A DNA stretch of 64,000 nt, taken from Kaistella pullorum. GTDB taxonomy: Bacteria > Bacteroidota > Bacteroidia > Flavobacteriales > Weeksellaceae. Under the pieces are notes generated by a model that was given only the letters and a program-made list of their open reading frames with translations, searched no databases and had not been told where the DNA came from. The stretch spans positions 242,374 through 306,373 of the forward strand of contig NZ_JACSPS010000001.1 of the NCBI RefSeq assembly GCF_014837035.1, in the 5' to 3' direction. Position 1 is the first letter of the stretch; each line of letters starts with the position of its first letter. A program made the position numbers and the translations under genes. Positions 1 to 7,446 of this stretch are shown here, in pieces.

Positions 1-419
1 AGCACTAAATCCAAATTTGCAATTCCGCGGACTAGGCCAACTTCTGCGAGCCATTTTGAGGTTGGAACATAATAGCCGAAATGATCGAGAATGAATGGGA
101 AACCGCTTCCGGCAAAAAGAATTAAAACGCTGAAAAGATAAAACCAAAAGTTTTGGACTTTAAAAAAAAGTATAATATCGCGGTAAACCTTTAGATATAA
201 AAATAACGAAAAGCCGATGATTACCGTGAAAACTTCAACCCAAACACTTAATGGAATAAAGAATGCCAAAAGTGTAAATGTAACCGTCAGGCCCAGCATG
301 CCGGTTAATACATTTGCTGCGACTCCTGTAACGGTAGTGTGTATATACCTGTTCACTGCTGCACCGAATCCCGAGAATACCGGTAATAAAATCAGAAGTG
401 AAATCAGGAGATACAGCAT
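1..419 (-). CDS. Membrane protein, probable LIC_10190 family (partial, N-terminal part)
   Basis: The minus strand is open from an ATG at 419 to the window edge, about 139 codons, so the C-terminal part is missing. The translation is very hydrophobic, begins MLYLLISLLILLPVFSGFG and has at least four membrane segments. The stretch LAEVGLVRGIANLD resembles a loop conserved in the large LIC_10190-type inner membrane proteins of Bacteroidota, whose function is unknown. That family call is from memory of the motif. The T-run of the upstream gene's terminator runs into the start codon and leaves no room for a leader. The gene is therefore either read through from upstream or starts at a later ATG. 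Confidence 0.55.
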   Translation of the reverse strand, partial: MLYLLISLLILLPVFSGFGAAVNRYIHTTVTGVAANVLTGMLGLTVTFTLLAFFIPLSVWVEVFTVIIGFSLFLYLKVYRDIILFFKVQNFWFYLFSVLILFAGSGFPFILDHFGYYVPTSKWLAEVGLVRGIANLDLV

Positions 420-450
420 AAAAAAAGATTGCTTAAAAATAAGCAATCTT
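419..450 (-). terminator. Intrinsic terminator after the glycine-zipper lipoprotein gene
   Basis: A perfect 10-bp inverted repeat (425-434 with 441-450, six-base loop) is followed on the minus strand by a run of T residues that ends at the ATG of the next gene. Confidence 0.75.
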
Positions 451-472
451 TGCAACTATATTTGATAAGAAA

Positions 473-1018
473 TTAGTTTCGTGGCTGTACCCGACCGTCT
501 TTACGGTCACCTGCTCTACCGATGGTATATCCTGTCGCACCACCGATAATACCACCTACTACAGCACCAGCCGCACGGTTTTTCTTATTAATCAGCGCTC
601 CGGCCGCTGCTCCACCCACAGTACCGATGATTGTACCTTTAGCGGCTTTGCTCATCCCCTGTCTTTGGGCGGTTGTTTGTGTAGTACCAGCGCTAGATCC
701 GGCGCTTGAACCTGCACTTGAAGAATATCGCGGTGTGTTATCTACGTAAACTGTTTTGGTTTCGCGGATTACCTGCGGGCGCGCAGCAGCTACAGCAGCT
801 TTCGCTTTTCTTTCTTCTTCAATACTGTCTGCTTTTTTCTGGGTTTCATAAGCCATTTTCTCTTTTTCAATGGCTAATTTTTGCTTTTCTATCTCAAGCT
901 GACGAGCCTGAAATTCCATCTTTTGCTGCTCCAGTGATTTTTCGGCCACTGTATTATCTTTTGTACAGGCTGTCAGCAGAACAACGGACATAAAACCTGC
1001 GGTGATTATATTTTTCAT
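473..1018 (-). CDS. Lipoprotein with coiled coil and YmgG-like glycine zipper
   Basis: This 181-residue protein has a lipoprotein signal peptide with lipobox LTAC and a lipidated Cys at residue 18. Residues 28-75 are a charged Q/E/K-rich segment predicted to form a coiled coil. An Ala/Gly/Ser linker with AGSS repeats (about 100-112) leads to a glycine-zipper segment near 126-165 (GTIIGTVGGAAAGALI and AGAVVGGIIGGATGYTIG). That segment matches the YmgG/OmpA-like glycine-zipper family of envelope proteins. The protein probably sits in the outer or inner membrane with the zipper embedded in lipid. No enzymatic role can be inferred. It is a single-gene unit ended by its own terminator. Confidence 0.8.
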   Translation of the reverse strand: MKNIITAGFMSVVLLTACTKDNTVAEKSLEQQKMEFQARQLEIEKQKLAIEKEKMAYETQKKADSIEEERKAKAAVAAARPQVIRETKTVYVDNTPRYSSSAGSSAGSSAGTTQTTAQRQGMSKAAKGTIIGTVGGAAAGALINKKNRAAGAVVGGIIGGATGYTIGRAGDRKDGRVQPRN

Positions 1019-1154
1019 AACTAAAGATTTTCGTTTACTTAGGACGGGTTACACCAAAACGGAACCAACCACATGTTAAGAGAACGTTAAAACTGTGAAA
1101 ATGTTATAAAACAAAAAAGCAAATTACTGAAGATCAGAAATTTGCTTTTACTTG

Positions 1155-1225
1155 AGGTTCCTAGCGGATTCGAACCGCTGTAGATGGTGTTGCAGACCAT
1201 TGCCTAGCCACTCGGCCAAAGAACC
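1155..1225 (-). tRNA. tRNA-Cys (GCA)
   Basis: The minus strand folds into a 71-nt cloverleaf. The acceptor stem is GGTTCTT/AGGAACC, the anticodon loop contains TCTGCAA with anticodon GCA, the T arm has GGTTCGAATCC, and the discriminator is U, as is usual for tRNA-Cys. CCA is not encoded. It lies between two oppositely oriented protein genes. Confidence 0.95.
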
Positions 1226-1236
1226 ATTTTGGTTTG

Positions 1237-1269
1237 CAAATATAGGAATTATTTGGAAATCTCCACACA
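1237..1269 (-). promoter_or_regulatory. Promoter of tRNA-Cys
   Basis: Minus strand: an exact -7 element TATATTTG (1244-1237) is followed by CA. A weak -33 element TGTG (1269-1266) lies 21 bases upstream. The -7 box is about 12 bases from the mature tRNA 5' end. Confidence 0.55.
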
Positions 1270-1392
1270 CAGATTTTGCTTTGTTTTACTTTTAATAAGC
1301 CGGTTATATCATGGTCATTAGTTTTAAATATCGCAATGATTCTGCAAACCTTTCTAATCTCCGTATTTTTGTATTCGTCTTAAAACAATATT

Positions 1393-2394
1393 ATGAAAAG
1401 ATTCGATCTATCTGTACTGGATTTAGCTCCAGTAAAACAAGATAAAACAATACACGACACCTTCAATGACAGTCTCGATCTCGCGCGGCATGTAGAAAAA
1501 CTCGGCTACAAACGCTTTTGGCTGGCCGAACATCACAACATGGCCAGCATCGCCAGTTCTGCAACTTCGGTTCTTATTGGTTTCATTGCGAACGGAACCA
1601 AAACAATTCGTGTAGGCTCCGGTGGCGTGATGTTGCCGAACCACAGTTCACTCGTGATCGCGGAACAGTTCGGTACGCTTGAAAGTCTCTTCCCGAAAAG
1701 GATAGACCTTGGTGTAGGCCGCGCGCCGGGCACCGACGGTCTTACCGCGAAAGCACTTGGCAGAAACCCAATGATCATCAATGAACAGTTCCCGAGACAA
1801 ATCCTCGAACTTCAGCAGTATTTTTCGGTGGAAAATGCCAACAGCGCGGTGCGGGCTATTCCCGGTGAAGGTTGCGATATCCCGATTTACATCCTCGGAT
1901 CAAGTACCGACAGCGCGTGGCTCGCGGCAGAAATGGGGCTTCCCTATGCTTTTGCCGGACATTTTGCACCGCAGATGATGGAAAGCGCCTTCGAGATTTA
2001 CCGCGAAAACTATAAACCGAGCGAAGAATTCCCCAAACCTTACATCATCGCGTGTGTCAACGGCATTGCAGCCGAAACCGATGAGGAAGCACGGTGGCTT
2101 TCGGGTACGCTCTACCAGATGTTCATCAACATCATCCGTAACGACAGAAAACCGTATTCACCGCCTGTAGAGGACATAGACTCGGTTTGGAATGCGATGG
2201 AAAAAGCCCACGTAATGAATATGCTGCGCTACAGTTTCATCGGAAGTGAAGAATCGGTGAAAAAGCAGTTCGCTGATTTCCAAAAGCAATTTAAAGTAGA
2301 TGAAATCATGGTGACCTCGGCAATCTATGATCATGCGGCGAGGCTGAAATCTTATGAAATCATCAGAAATGCCACAGATGTTTTGTTTGTATAA
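1393..2394 (+). CDS. LLM-class flavin-dependent oxidoreductase (luciferase-like)
   Basis: This 333-residue protein matches the luciferase-like monooxygenase superfamily over its full length: N-terminal LSVLDLAPV, then LGYKRFWLAEHHNM, VGSGGVMLPNHSSLVIAEQFGTL and IDLGVGRAPGTD. These are the standard strand and loop signatures of the bacterial LLM (MsnO8/YhbW-like) TIM barrel that binds FMN. The enzyme presumably uses reduced flavin to oxidise a small substrate, which cannot be named. A -7 element TATTTTTG lies at 1364-1371 with TCTG 19 bases upstream, so it probably has its own promoter. It reads alone on the plus strand. Confidence 0.88.
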   Translation: MKRFDLSVLDLAPVKQDKTIHDTFNDSLDLARHVEKLGYKRFWLAEHHNMASIASSATSVLIGFIANGTKTIRVGSGGVMLPNHSSLVIAEQFGTLESLFPKRIDLGVGRAPGTDGLTAKALGRNPMIINEQFPRQILELQQYFSVENANSAVRAIPGEGCDIPIYILGSSTDSAWLAAEMGLPYAFAGHFAPQMMESAFEIYRENYKPSEEFPKPYIIACVNGIAAETDEEARWLSGTLYQMFINIIRNDRKPYSPPVEDIDSVWNAMEKAHVMNMLRYSFIGSEESVKKQFADFQKQFKVDEIMVTSAIYDHAARLKSYEIIRNATDVLFV

Positions 2395-2435
2395 ACGGTG
2401 TTGGGATTAGAAAACAGTTTCGAAAGGAGCAAAAA

Positions 2436-2515
2436 TCCCGCGTCCCGGCTTGAGCGGAGCTCTTTTTGTGACGCGAAGCGGAGCAAAAAAGCGGGAGCGG
2501 AAGACGGATGAAGAC
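2436..2515. repeat. GC-rich palindromic intergenic element, copy 1
   Basis: This GC-rich segment lies between two AT-rich gene flanks. It is bounded by TCCCGC (2436-2441) and GCGGGA (2491-2496) and contains nested complementary pieces such as CTTTTT/AAAAAG. Its composition and word content (GCGTCCCGGC, GCGAAGCGGAGC) resemble the elements at 39755-39836 and 52322-52455. Confidence 0.45.
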
Positions 2516-2550
2516 GCCCAAATAAAGATTGGTGAATATTTAAATCTAAG

Positions 2551-2558
2551 TATCTTTG
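2551..2558 (+). promoter_or_regulatory. -7 promoter element of ribB
   Basis: An exact TATCTTTG followed by CA lies 20 bases before the chosen ATG. The -33 position holds only a weak TTG-type match. The implied leader is short, which supports the start at 2579 over upstream in-frame codons. Confidence 0.45.
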
Positions 2559-2578
2559 CAGCACCGAAAAATAGCAAC

Positions 2579-3700
2579 ATGCCAGATATACAACTTAATA
2601 CGATTCCTGAAGCGATACAGGACCTGAAGGACGGAAAAATCATCATCGTAGTTGATGACGAAAACCGCGAAAACGAAGGTGATTTCCTGTCTGCAGCCGA
2701 ACTTACGACGCCGGAAATCATCAATTTCATGACGCTGTACGGAAGAGGTTTGATCTGTACGCCGCTGCCCGAAAAACGCTGCGACGAACTCGGTCTCGAT
2801 ATTATGGTAACACGCAGCAGCGATCCGAAAGAAACTGCTTTTACGGTATCTGTAGACCTGCTGGGCGACGGCGTTTCTACCGGAATCTCGGCGAGCGACC
2901 GCAGCAAAACAATTCTGGCGCTGATGGACGAAAATACAAAACCTACCGATTTTATGCGTCCGGGACACATTTTCCCGCTCCGCGCAAAGAAAGGCGGCGT
3001 TTTGAAAAGAGCCGGCCACACCGAAGCCGCGATAGATCTGACAAAACTTGCCGGCCTGAAAGAAGGTGGCGTGATCTGCGAGATCATGAATGAAGACGGC
3101 TCGATGGCAAGGCTTCCAGAACTGATGGAGCTGGCAAAAAAACACGACCTGAAGATCATCTCAATTGAAGATCTGATCCATTATCAGCTTAAAAAAGGCG
3201 ACCTGATTGAAAGAATCGAAGAGCGGAAAGTGAAAACACACTATGGTGATTTCGATTTTTTCGCGTTCAAGGAAACGAGTACAGACCAGATCCATTTTGC
3301 GCTGACCAAAGGTTCCTGGGTCGTAGACGAGCCGGTGTTGGTGCGTGTGCAGGCTTCCAACTCCTATTTCGACGTGCTGAACAGGCTTACGGCCGGGGAG
3401 AAACCTCTGCTGGAAAAAGTAACCAAAATGATCAATGAGGAAGGCAAAGGCGCTTTGATTTTCATTAATAATGTCTCAAATGCCGAAAACACGCTGAGAA
3501 AACTTCAGCAATTCCTCGATTTCCAGGATGGGCAGGAAAACCGCCCGACGTTAGCCTCAAATTACCATGATTACGGCATCGGAACGCAGATCCTGAAGAA
3601 TCTTGGCATCACCAAATTCCGCGTGATTACGCAGAATGTGAACCAAAAACCGCTTGTTGGCGGCTATGATGTGGAGGTGACGGAGATGGTGCAGCTGTGA
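2579..3700 (+). CDS. ribB: 3,4-dihydroxy-2-butanone 4-phosphate synthase with degenerate GTP cyclohydrolase II-like domain
   Basis: The enzyme converts ribulose 5-phosphate to 3,4-dihydroxy-2-butanone 4-phosphate plus formate, one of the two inputs to riboflavin. Residues 1-205 carry the DHBP synthase signatures DDENRENEGDF (26-36) and RAGHTEAAIDL. Residues 206-373 align with GTP cyclohydrolase II, including a recognisable YGIGTQIL near the end. The zinc-cysteine/arginine region of RibA, normally LVRVHSECLTGD...RCDCG, is replaced by LVRVQASNSYFDVLN, and EGRGIGL is lost. The second activity is therefore presumably absent and must come from another RibA. The open frame extends 43 codons upstream, but those codons read through a GC-rich repeat, so the ATG at 2579 was chosen. 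Confidence 0.9.
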   Translation: MPDIQLNTIPEAIQDLKDGKIIIVVDDENRENEGDFLSAAELTTPEIINFMTLYGRGLICTPLPEKRCDELGLDIMVTRSSDPKETAFTVSVDLLGDGVSTGISASDRSKTILALMDENTKPTDFMRPGHIFPLRAKKGGVLKRAGHTEAAIDLTKLAGLKEGGVICEIMNEDGSMARLPELMELAKKHDLKIISIEDLIHYQLKKGDLIERIEERKVKTHYGDFDFFAFKETSTDQIHFALTKGSWVVDEPVLVRVQASNSYFDVLNRLTAGEKPLLEKVTKMINEEGKGALIFINNVSNAENTLRKLQQFLDFQDGQENRPTLASNYHDYGIGTQILKNLGITKFRVITQNVNQKPLVGGYDVEVTEMVQL

Positions 3701-3798
3701 TGGTAGATTTGAGATGCTGAGATATGAGAGGTGAGATTTTAAAGCTCGGTTTTAAAGGCCTTTTTTTTAATTTCAGTTTCAGCTTTGAAGATAAAATA

Positions 3799-3827
3799 AT
3801 CCCGGTTCGTGAGAATCGGGATTTTTG
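3799..3827 (+). terminator. Intrinsic terminator after ribB
   Basis: Stem ATCCCGGTTC/GAATCGGGAT (3799-3808 with 3813-3822, GTGA loop, one G-U pair) is followed by five T. Confidence 0.8.
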
Positions 3828-3871
3828 TATTCGAAAAAATATTAATTTTAATAGAAATAAAAACACAAATT

Positions 3872-4361
3872 ATGCCTATCAACAACCTAAACAATGCGCA
3901 CCTCACCGAAGCGCAGATTACCGAGATAAAAGTGCGATGACCGCCCTGGAAACAGCGCTTGCCACACTGATGTTACACTCACCCCGCAGGAGCGGCAAAC
4001 CTACGGGAGTGTGAATGAGCAAAATAAGCTTCTTGTGAACAAAGTTTGGGATTATCGCCGCGATGCACCCACCTTATCTGTGCCCGATGTTGACTGGGAA
4101 GAGTTCGAGAGCGATTATTAAAGTCGGCTGTTACTCGAAAGCCTGAGTAACCGCTTGGGCGCACTGCAGGAACGGGTGAAAAACGCCAAAATACTGCACG
4201 ACTATGATAATTATCAAACCACTCTGGAAGATTATGCATACACGAGCTACAAAGCAGGCTCGCAGGCACCCGGCTACGAAACCAAGATGACAGAACTGAA
4301 ACAATTTTTCAGCCGCCGATCCGGTAAGGGTACGCCGCCAGAGGGCGAGACGGAAGCTTAA
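3872..4361 (+). pseudogene. Broken gene for a ~160-residue flavobacterial hypothetical protein
   Basis: The frame opens MPINNLNNAHLTEAQITEIK at 3872. It is then broken by a missing A in the A-run at 3928-3931, by a second one-base loss near 3970, and by TAA at 4119-4121 where a CAA (Gln) is expected. Conceptual repair gives one continuous protein with SAMTALETAL, then VTLTPQERQTYGSVNEQNK, then VWDYRRDAP, then LQERVKNAKILHDYDNYQ, then the tail FFSRRSGKGTPPEGETEA. I recall intact homologues of unknown function in Chryseobacterium. The helical, Gln- and Leu-rich composition is the only structural hint. A terminator and a 21-bp repeat array follow directly. Confidence 0.75.
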
Positions 4362-4380
4362 AAAACAAATTGCACTACGG

Positions 4381-4405
4381 ACCTGCGCCTGCGCAGGTTT
4401 TTTTA
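4381..4405 (+). terminator. Intrinsic terminator after the broken hypothetical gene
   Basis: Stem ACCTGCG/CGCAGGT (4381-4387 with 4392-4398) is followed by a long T-run. Confidence 0.75.
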
Positions 4406-4425
4406 TTTTCTGAAATTACACCTGC

Positions 4426-4572
4426 GGTTCCCGACTGGTATTTTGGGGTCCTGAACCGCAACCGCGGGGTTCCCGACCGCATTTTTGGGGTTCCGGACCG
4501 GAAGCTTGCGGTTCGGGACCGGAAGTTTGGGGTTCAGAACCGGAACGGCCGGGTTCAGGACCCGGTTTTTAG
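4426..4572 (+). repeat. Tandem array of seven 21-bp units
   Basis: Units begin at 4426, 4447, 4468, 4489, 4510, 4531 and 4552, with a decayed eighth after 4572. Most units start with GGTTC and many contain GACCGGAAG. Because 21 is divisible by three, the plus strand encodes a heptapeptide repeat of the GVPDRKF type, open from about 4370 to 4579. There are no unique spacers, so it is not a CRISPR array. Confidence 0.85.
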
Positions 4573-4643
4573 GGTTTAGAACCTCATCAATGCATGGATG
4601 AAGTGCATTTGGCAGCTGCAGGACAAATATTTATATTTACGCT

Positions 4644-5657
4644 ATGGCAAAATCTCTCAATAAAAATCTTCATCAGGCCAAGAATGCCAAAAAAGATATT
4701 TCTATACCCAGCTGGCAGACATAGAGAACGAACTGTAACACTACAAAGACCACTTCAAAGGCAAAACCGTTTTCTGCAACTGCGACGATCCGCGCGTCTC
4801 CAACTTCTTCCATTATTTCAGCCATCGGTTTGAATCTCTGGGTTTAAAGAAACTCATTACCACCTGCTACAAGAATCAGGATATGGATCTTTTCAGCAAA
4901 CACGAGAACGAAAAAGCCGTGATGCTGGAATACAATGGGGATAAGAATGGTGATAAAACACCCAATGCAGAAGAGATTGGCATCATCGAGCTTGAAAGCG
5001 ACGGTGATTTCCGGTCGGCAGAACGTATTGAGCTGCTGAAGCAGGCAGATATAGTGGTGACCAACCCACCGTTTTCGTTGTTCAGGGAATACGTGGCGCA
5101 GCTTATTGAATACGATAAGAAGTTTATTATTGTAGGGACGCAAAACAGTATTACAACGAAAGAAATTTTTTCACTTTTTAAAGAAAATAAAATTTGGCTC
5201 GGGCATAAAGCTGGCGATATGTCTTTTATAGTTCCTGATGAATACGAGATGCGTGATACTCGCAGTTGGCGTGATGATAAAGGTAATAATTGGAGAAGTT
5301 TAGGAAATACTTGTTGGTTTACGAATTTAGATCATTCCAAACGACACGAGGAGTTAGATTTATATAAACGGTATTCGTCAGAAGAATATCCAAAATTTGA
5401 TAATTATGACGCCATTAATGTAAATAAAGTCGCCGAAATACCGGGAGATTATGAGGGAATAATGGGCGTACCCGATTACTTTTTTAGATAAATACAATCC
5501 CGATCAGTTTGAGATAGTAGGTTCCGACTACAATGTAAAGGAAGGCCTATTAGATTTTGTTAAAGTTGATGGTTATACAGGAAAATTTGATAGACCTTAT
5601 TTGAATGGAAAAAGAATGTATTCCAGACTCTTAATTAAAAACAAAAAACTACAATAG
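4644..5657 (+). pseudogene. Broken adenine-specific DNA methyltransferase, EcoRI family
   Basis: The gene starts MAKSLNKNLHQAKNAKKD and the following parts can be joined: ADIENEL, then KTVFCNCDDPRVSNFF, then the catalytic motif DIVVTNPPFSLF, then MYSRLLIKNKKLQ at the end. This order matches the EcoRI-type m6A methylase family. Three lesions are visible: a frameshift at about 4698, TAA at 4736-4738 where Lys is expected, and an extra G at 5474. The middle part, 4883-5491, is still open. The original stop TAG (5655-5657) is followed at once by ATGGAAATAAA, the same bases that start the nuclease gene at 6286. The two were therefore once adjacent and probably translationally coupled. Confidence 0.85.
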
Positions 5658-5668
5658 ATGGAAATAAA
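5645..5668 (+). repeat. 24-bp direct repeat, left copy
   Basis: The segment contains the end of the methyltransferase gene (CTACAATAG) and the first bases of the nuclease gene (ATGGAAATAAA). It is identical over 24 bases to 6273-6296, and the flanking bases differ on both sides. Confidence 0.9.
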
Positions 5669-5670
5669 CC

Positions 5671-5769
5671 GCAGAGATGCTTTCAGCAGGACAAAAGCCC
5701 GCAAGACAACCGGACATTTGTCATCCCGTAGGGATCTCAATGCAGAGATGCTTTCAGCATGACAAAAGG
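5671..5769 (+). repeat. Dispersed repeat, two copies at the left end of the cassette
   Basis: The core GCAGAGATGCTTTCAGCA appears at 5671 and 5742. The second copy belongs to a longer palindrome that opens with TTTGTCAT (5719) and closes with ATGACAAA (5759-5766). Further copies are at 6189 and 62489. Confidence 0.8.
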
Positions 5770-5860
5770 ATGTAAAAAAGAAAAAGAAGAACAATTGGAA
5801 GTTACGGTTATCATTCAAAACGAAAAAAAAATTGTATTTACCATTTAATACTTTTATAAG

Positions 5861-6178
5861 ATGGAACGAGATAACGGCTGGCATACCTATTATGTTTACA
5901 TTCTGACGAATAAGAATAGAACGGTATTGTACACGGGAGTAACAAATAATTTGTCTCTTAGGTTATTTCAACATTCTTCAAATATGAATGCTAAGAGTTT
6001 TACTTCAAAATATAAATGTCACTTTCTAATTTACTACGAGAAATTCACATGGATACAAGAAGCAATTGCTCGTGAAAAAGAAATTAAAAGTCTTCGAAGA
6101 TCGCTAAAACTTGAATTAATTCGCAATGTAAATCCTAATCTGGATTTTTTAAATGAGCACTTTAAGTTATACTTTTAG
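5861..6178 (+). CDS. Single-domain GIY-YIG nuclease (YhbQ/UPF0213-like)
   Basis: This 105-residue protein consists of one GIY-YIG domain. It has YYVYIL at 10-15 in place of GIY, LYTGVTNNLSLRLFQH at 23-38 with the YTG half of the motif and the catalytic-region Arg, and EAIAREKEIKSL at 67-78 with the metal-binding Glu. The domain cuts DNA in UvrC, Slx1 and homing enzymes. The role of short stand-alone versions is mostly unknown. It is the only complete gene in the inserted segment and has repeat copies on both sides. A 29-codon open frame just upstream (5759-5848) is probably not a gene. Confidence 0.85.
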   Translation: MERDNGWHTYYVYILTNKNRTVLYTGVTNNLSLRLFQHSSNMNAKSFTSKYKCHFLIYYEKFTWIQEAIAREKEIKSLRRSLKLELIRNVNPNLDFLNEHFKLYF

Positions 6179-6188
6179 AGACAAATAC

Positions 6189-6216
6189 GCAGAGATGCTT
6201 TCAGCATGACAAATGG
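6189..6216 (+). repeat. Dispersed repeat copy at the right end of the cassette
   Basis: The same GCAGAGATGCTTTCAGCA core followed by TGACAAA, directly oriented with the two left-end copies, starting 10 bases after the GIY-YIG stop codon. Confidence 0.8.
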
Positions 6217-6272
6217 ACGTGCAAAAGAAGCGTACAATTTAAACTGAAAAAAGCAAAGAAAATATAATACTC

Positions 6273-6296
6273 AAAACTACAATAGATGGAAATAAA
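6273..6296 (+). repeat. 24-bp direct repeat, right copy
   Basis: Exact copy of 5645-5668. Here the ATG it contains (6286) starts the intact DUF262/HNH gene, with a TAG immediately before it. Confidence 0.9.
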
Positions 6297-7395
6297 ATTA
6301 CATGAGATTACGATCCGTGAACTGACGGCAGGTTACGACGACAAAGGCGATGACGGCGTAACCGCCTATGGCGGCAAGCTGGATGTGAGGCCGCCCTTTC
6401 AGCGCGAGTTTGTGTACGATGATAAGCAGCGCGCCATGGTAATAGATACCGTGATGAAAGGCCATCCGCTGAACGTGATGTACTGGGCGGTGCGCGATGC
6501 TTCGGCAGGCTCAGCAACCCATTATGAAATCATCGACGGGCAGCAGCGTACCATTTCCATCTGCCAGTATGTGGCTAATGATTATTCGGTAAAGGTTCGC
6601 GGAAATATGCTGGCGTATGAAAATCTTCAGGATGATGAGCAGCAGAAAATCCTCGATTATAAACTCCTCATCTACATCTGCGAAGGCACGCCAAGCGAAA
6701 AGCTGGAATGGTTTGAAACCATCAACATTGCCGGTGCGGTGCTTACGAAGCAGGAACTCCGCAACGCCTCCTACGCAGGTCCGTGGCTGAGCGACGCGAA
6801 GAAATACTTCAGCAAACCCAACGGGCCGGCCTTCAACCGCGGTCATAACCTTCTTTCGGGTTCAGCCAAAAGACAGGACTATCTGGAAACCATCCTCACC
6901 TGGATCTCTAAAGGCAATATCGAAAAATACATGGGCGACCACCAACATGACGCGAACGCCAACGCGCTGAAGCAATATTTCGAAGCCATCATCACGTGGC
7001 AGAAAAACACCTACAAGAACTACCGCAGCAGCATGAAAGGAATCGACTGGGGCGCGCTGTACGATACTTACAAAGATGCAGTGCTTGATACCGACCTCAT
7101 CGAAAAACAGATTGCCGAACTGGTAGAAGACGACGAGGTGAAGAGCGAAAAAGGAATCTACAAATATGTCCTCACCGGCGACTGGCGCTACCTGGATCTA
7201 AGAACTTTCGATGTGAAAACCAAGCGCAAAAAGTATCAGCAGCAGGAAGGCATTTGTCCGGTCTGCCAAAAGCATTACGAGTTTGAGGAAATGGAAGGTG
7301 ACCACATCATCCCGTGGAAAGACGGCGGCCTGACGGTAGAAGATAACCTGATGATGCTATGCAAAAACGATAACCGAAGGAAGAGCGGGAAGTGA
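6286..7395 (+). CDS. DUF262 plus HNH nuclease protein (GmrSD-like)
   Basis: This 369-residue protein has an N-terminal DUF262 (ParB/GmrS-like) domain with PPFQREFVY (36-44) and the nucleotide-site motif DGQQR (84-88). A helical middle part leads to a C-terminal HNH domain: Cys324-x2-Cys327, GDHIIPW with Asp339-His340, GG, Asn354 and Cys359-xxxx-N. DUF262 proteins include GmrSD, which restricts modified DNA using NTP hydrolysis. Here the two functions are fused. It was coupled to the EcoRI-type methylase gene before the insertion, so a restriction role is plausible. All motifs look intact although the methylase is broken. The nearest possible promoter is now in the inserted segment. Confidence 0.85.
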   Translation: MEIKLHEITIRELTAGYDDKGDDGVTAYGGKLDVRPPFQREFVYDDKQRAMVIDTVMKGHPLNVMYWAVRDASAGSATHYEIIDGQQRTISICQYVANDYSVKVRGNMLAYENLQDDEQQKILDYKLLIYICEGTPSEKLEWFETINIAGAVLTKQELRNASYAGPWLSDAKKYFSKPNGPAFNRGHNLLSGSAKRQDYLETILTWISKGNIEKYMGDHQHDANANALKQYFEAIITWQKNTYKNYRSSMKGIDWGALYDTYKDAVLDTDLIEKQIAELVEDDEVKSEKGIYKYVLTGDWRYLDLRTFDVKTKRKKYQQQEGICPVCQKHYEFEEMEGDHIIPWKDGGLTVEDNLMMLCKNDNRRKSGK

Positions 7396-7446
7396 TACAA
7401 CGGACTGCTTCGTCGCTCCCCGCGGTCGCTCCTCATAATGACGCAT

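Larger units (their letters stand above)
5669..6272 (+). mobile_element. Putative GIY-YIG cassette inserted in a restriction-modification-like operon
   Basis: This ~604-bp segment lies between two exact 24-bp copies of the methylase-stop/nuclease-start junction. Removing it together with one copy restores TAG directly followed by the ATG of the DUF262/HNH gene. Inside are a short palindromic repeat family (5671-5769 and 6189-6216) and a single complete gene, a GIY-YIG nuclease. The repeat copies lie in the same orientation on both sides of the gene. There is no transposase. The target duplication is seen directly. That the nuclease drives the movement is inference. Confidence 0.6.

Noticed and set aside
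2450-2578. Upstream extension of the ribB frame by 43 codons
   Set aside because: It is translated from a GC-rich intergenic element and the promoter box lies inside it. The family start is the ATG at 2579.
4426-4572. Possible CRISPR array
   Set aside because: Units are contiguous and similar along their whole length, with no unique spacers and no cas genes.
4370-4579. Open frame coding for heptapeptide repeats on the plus strand
   Set aside because: It arises from the 21-bp array, starts inside a terminator and has no recognisable protein family, so it is listed as a repeat and not as a gene.
5658-5762. Chimeric 34-codon frame starting with the first four codons of the nuclease gene
   Set aside because: It is a by-product of the duplicated ATG running into the inserted DNA.
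5759-5848. 29-codon frame beginning inside the dispersed repeat before the GIY-YIG gene
   Set aside because: It is very short, uses the ATG of a repeat copy and is Lys/Glu-rich, with no support beyond being open.
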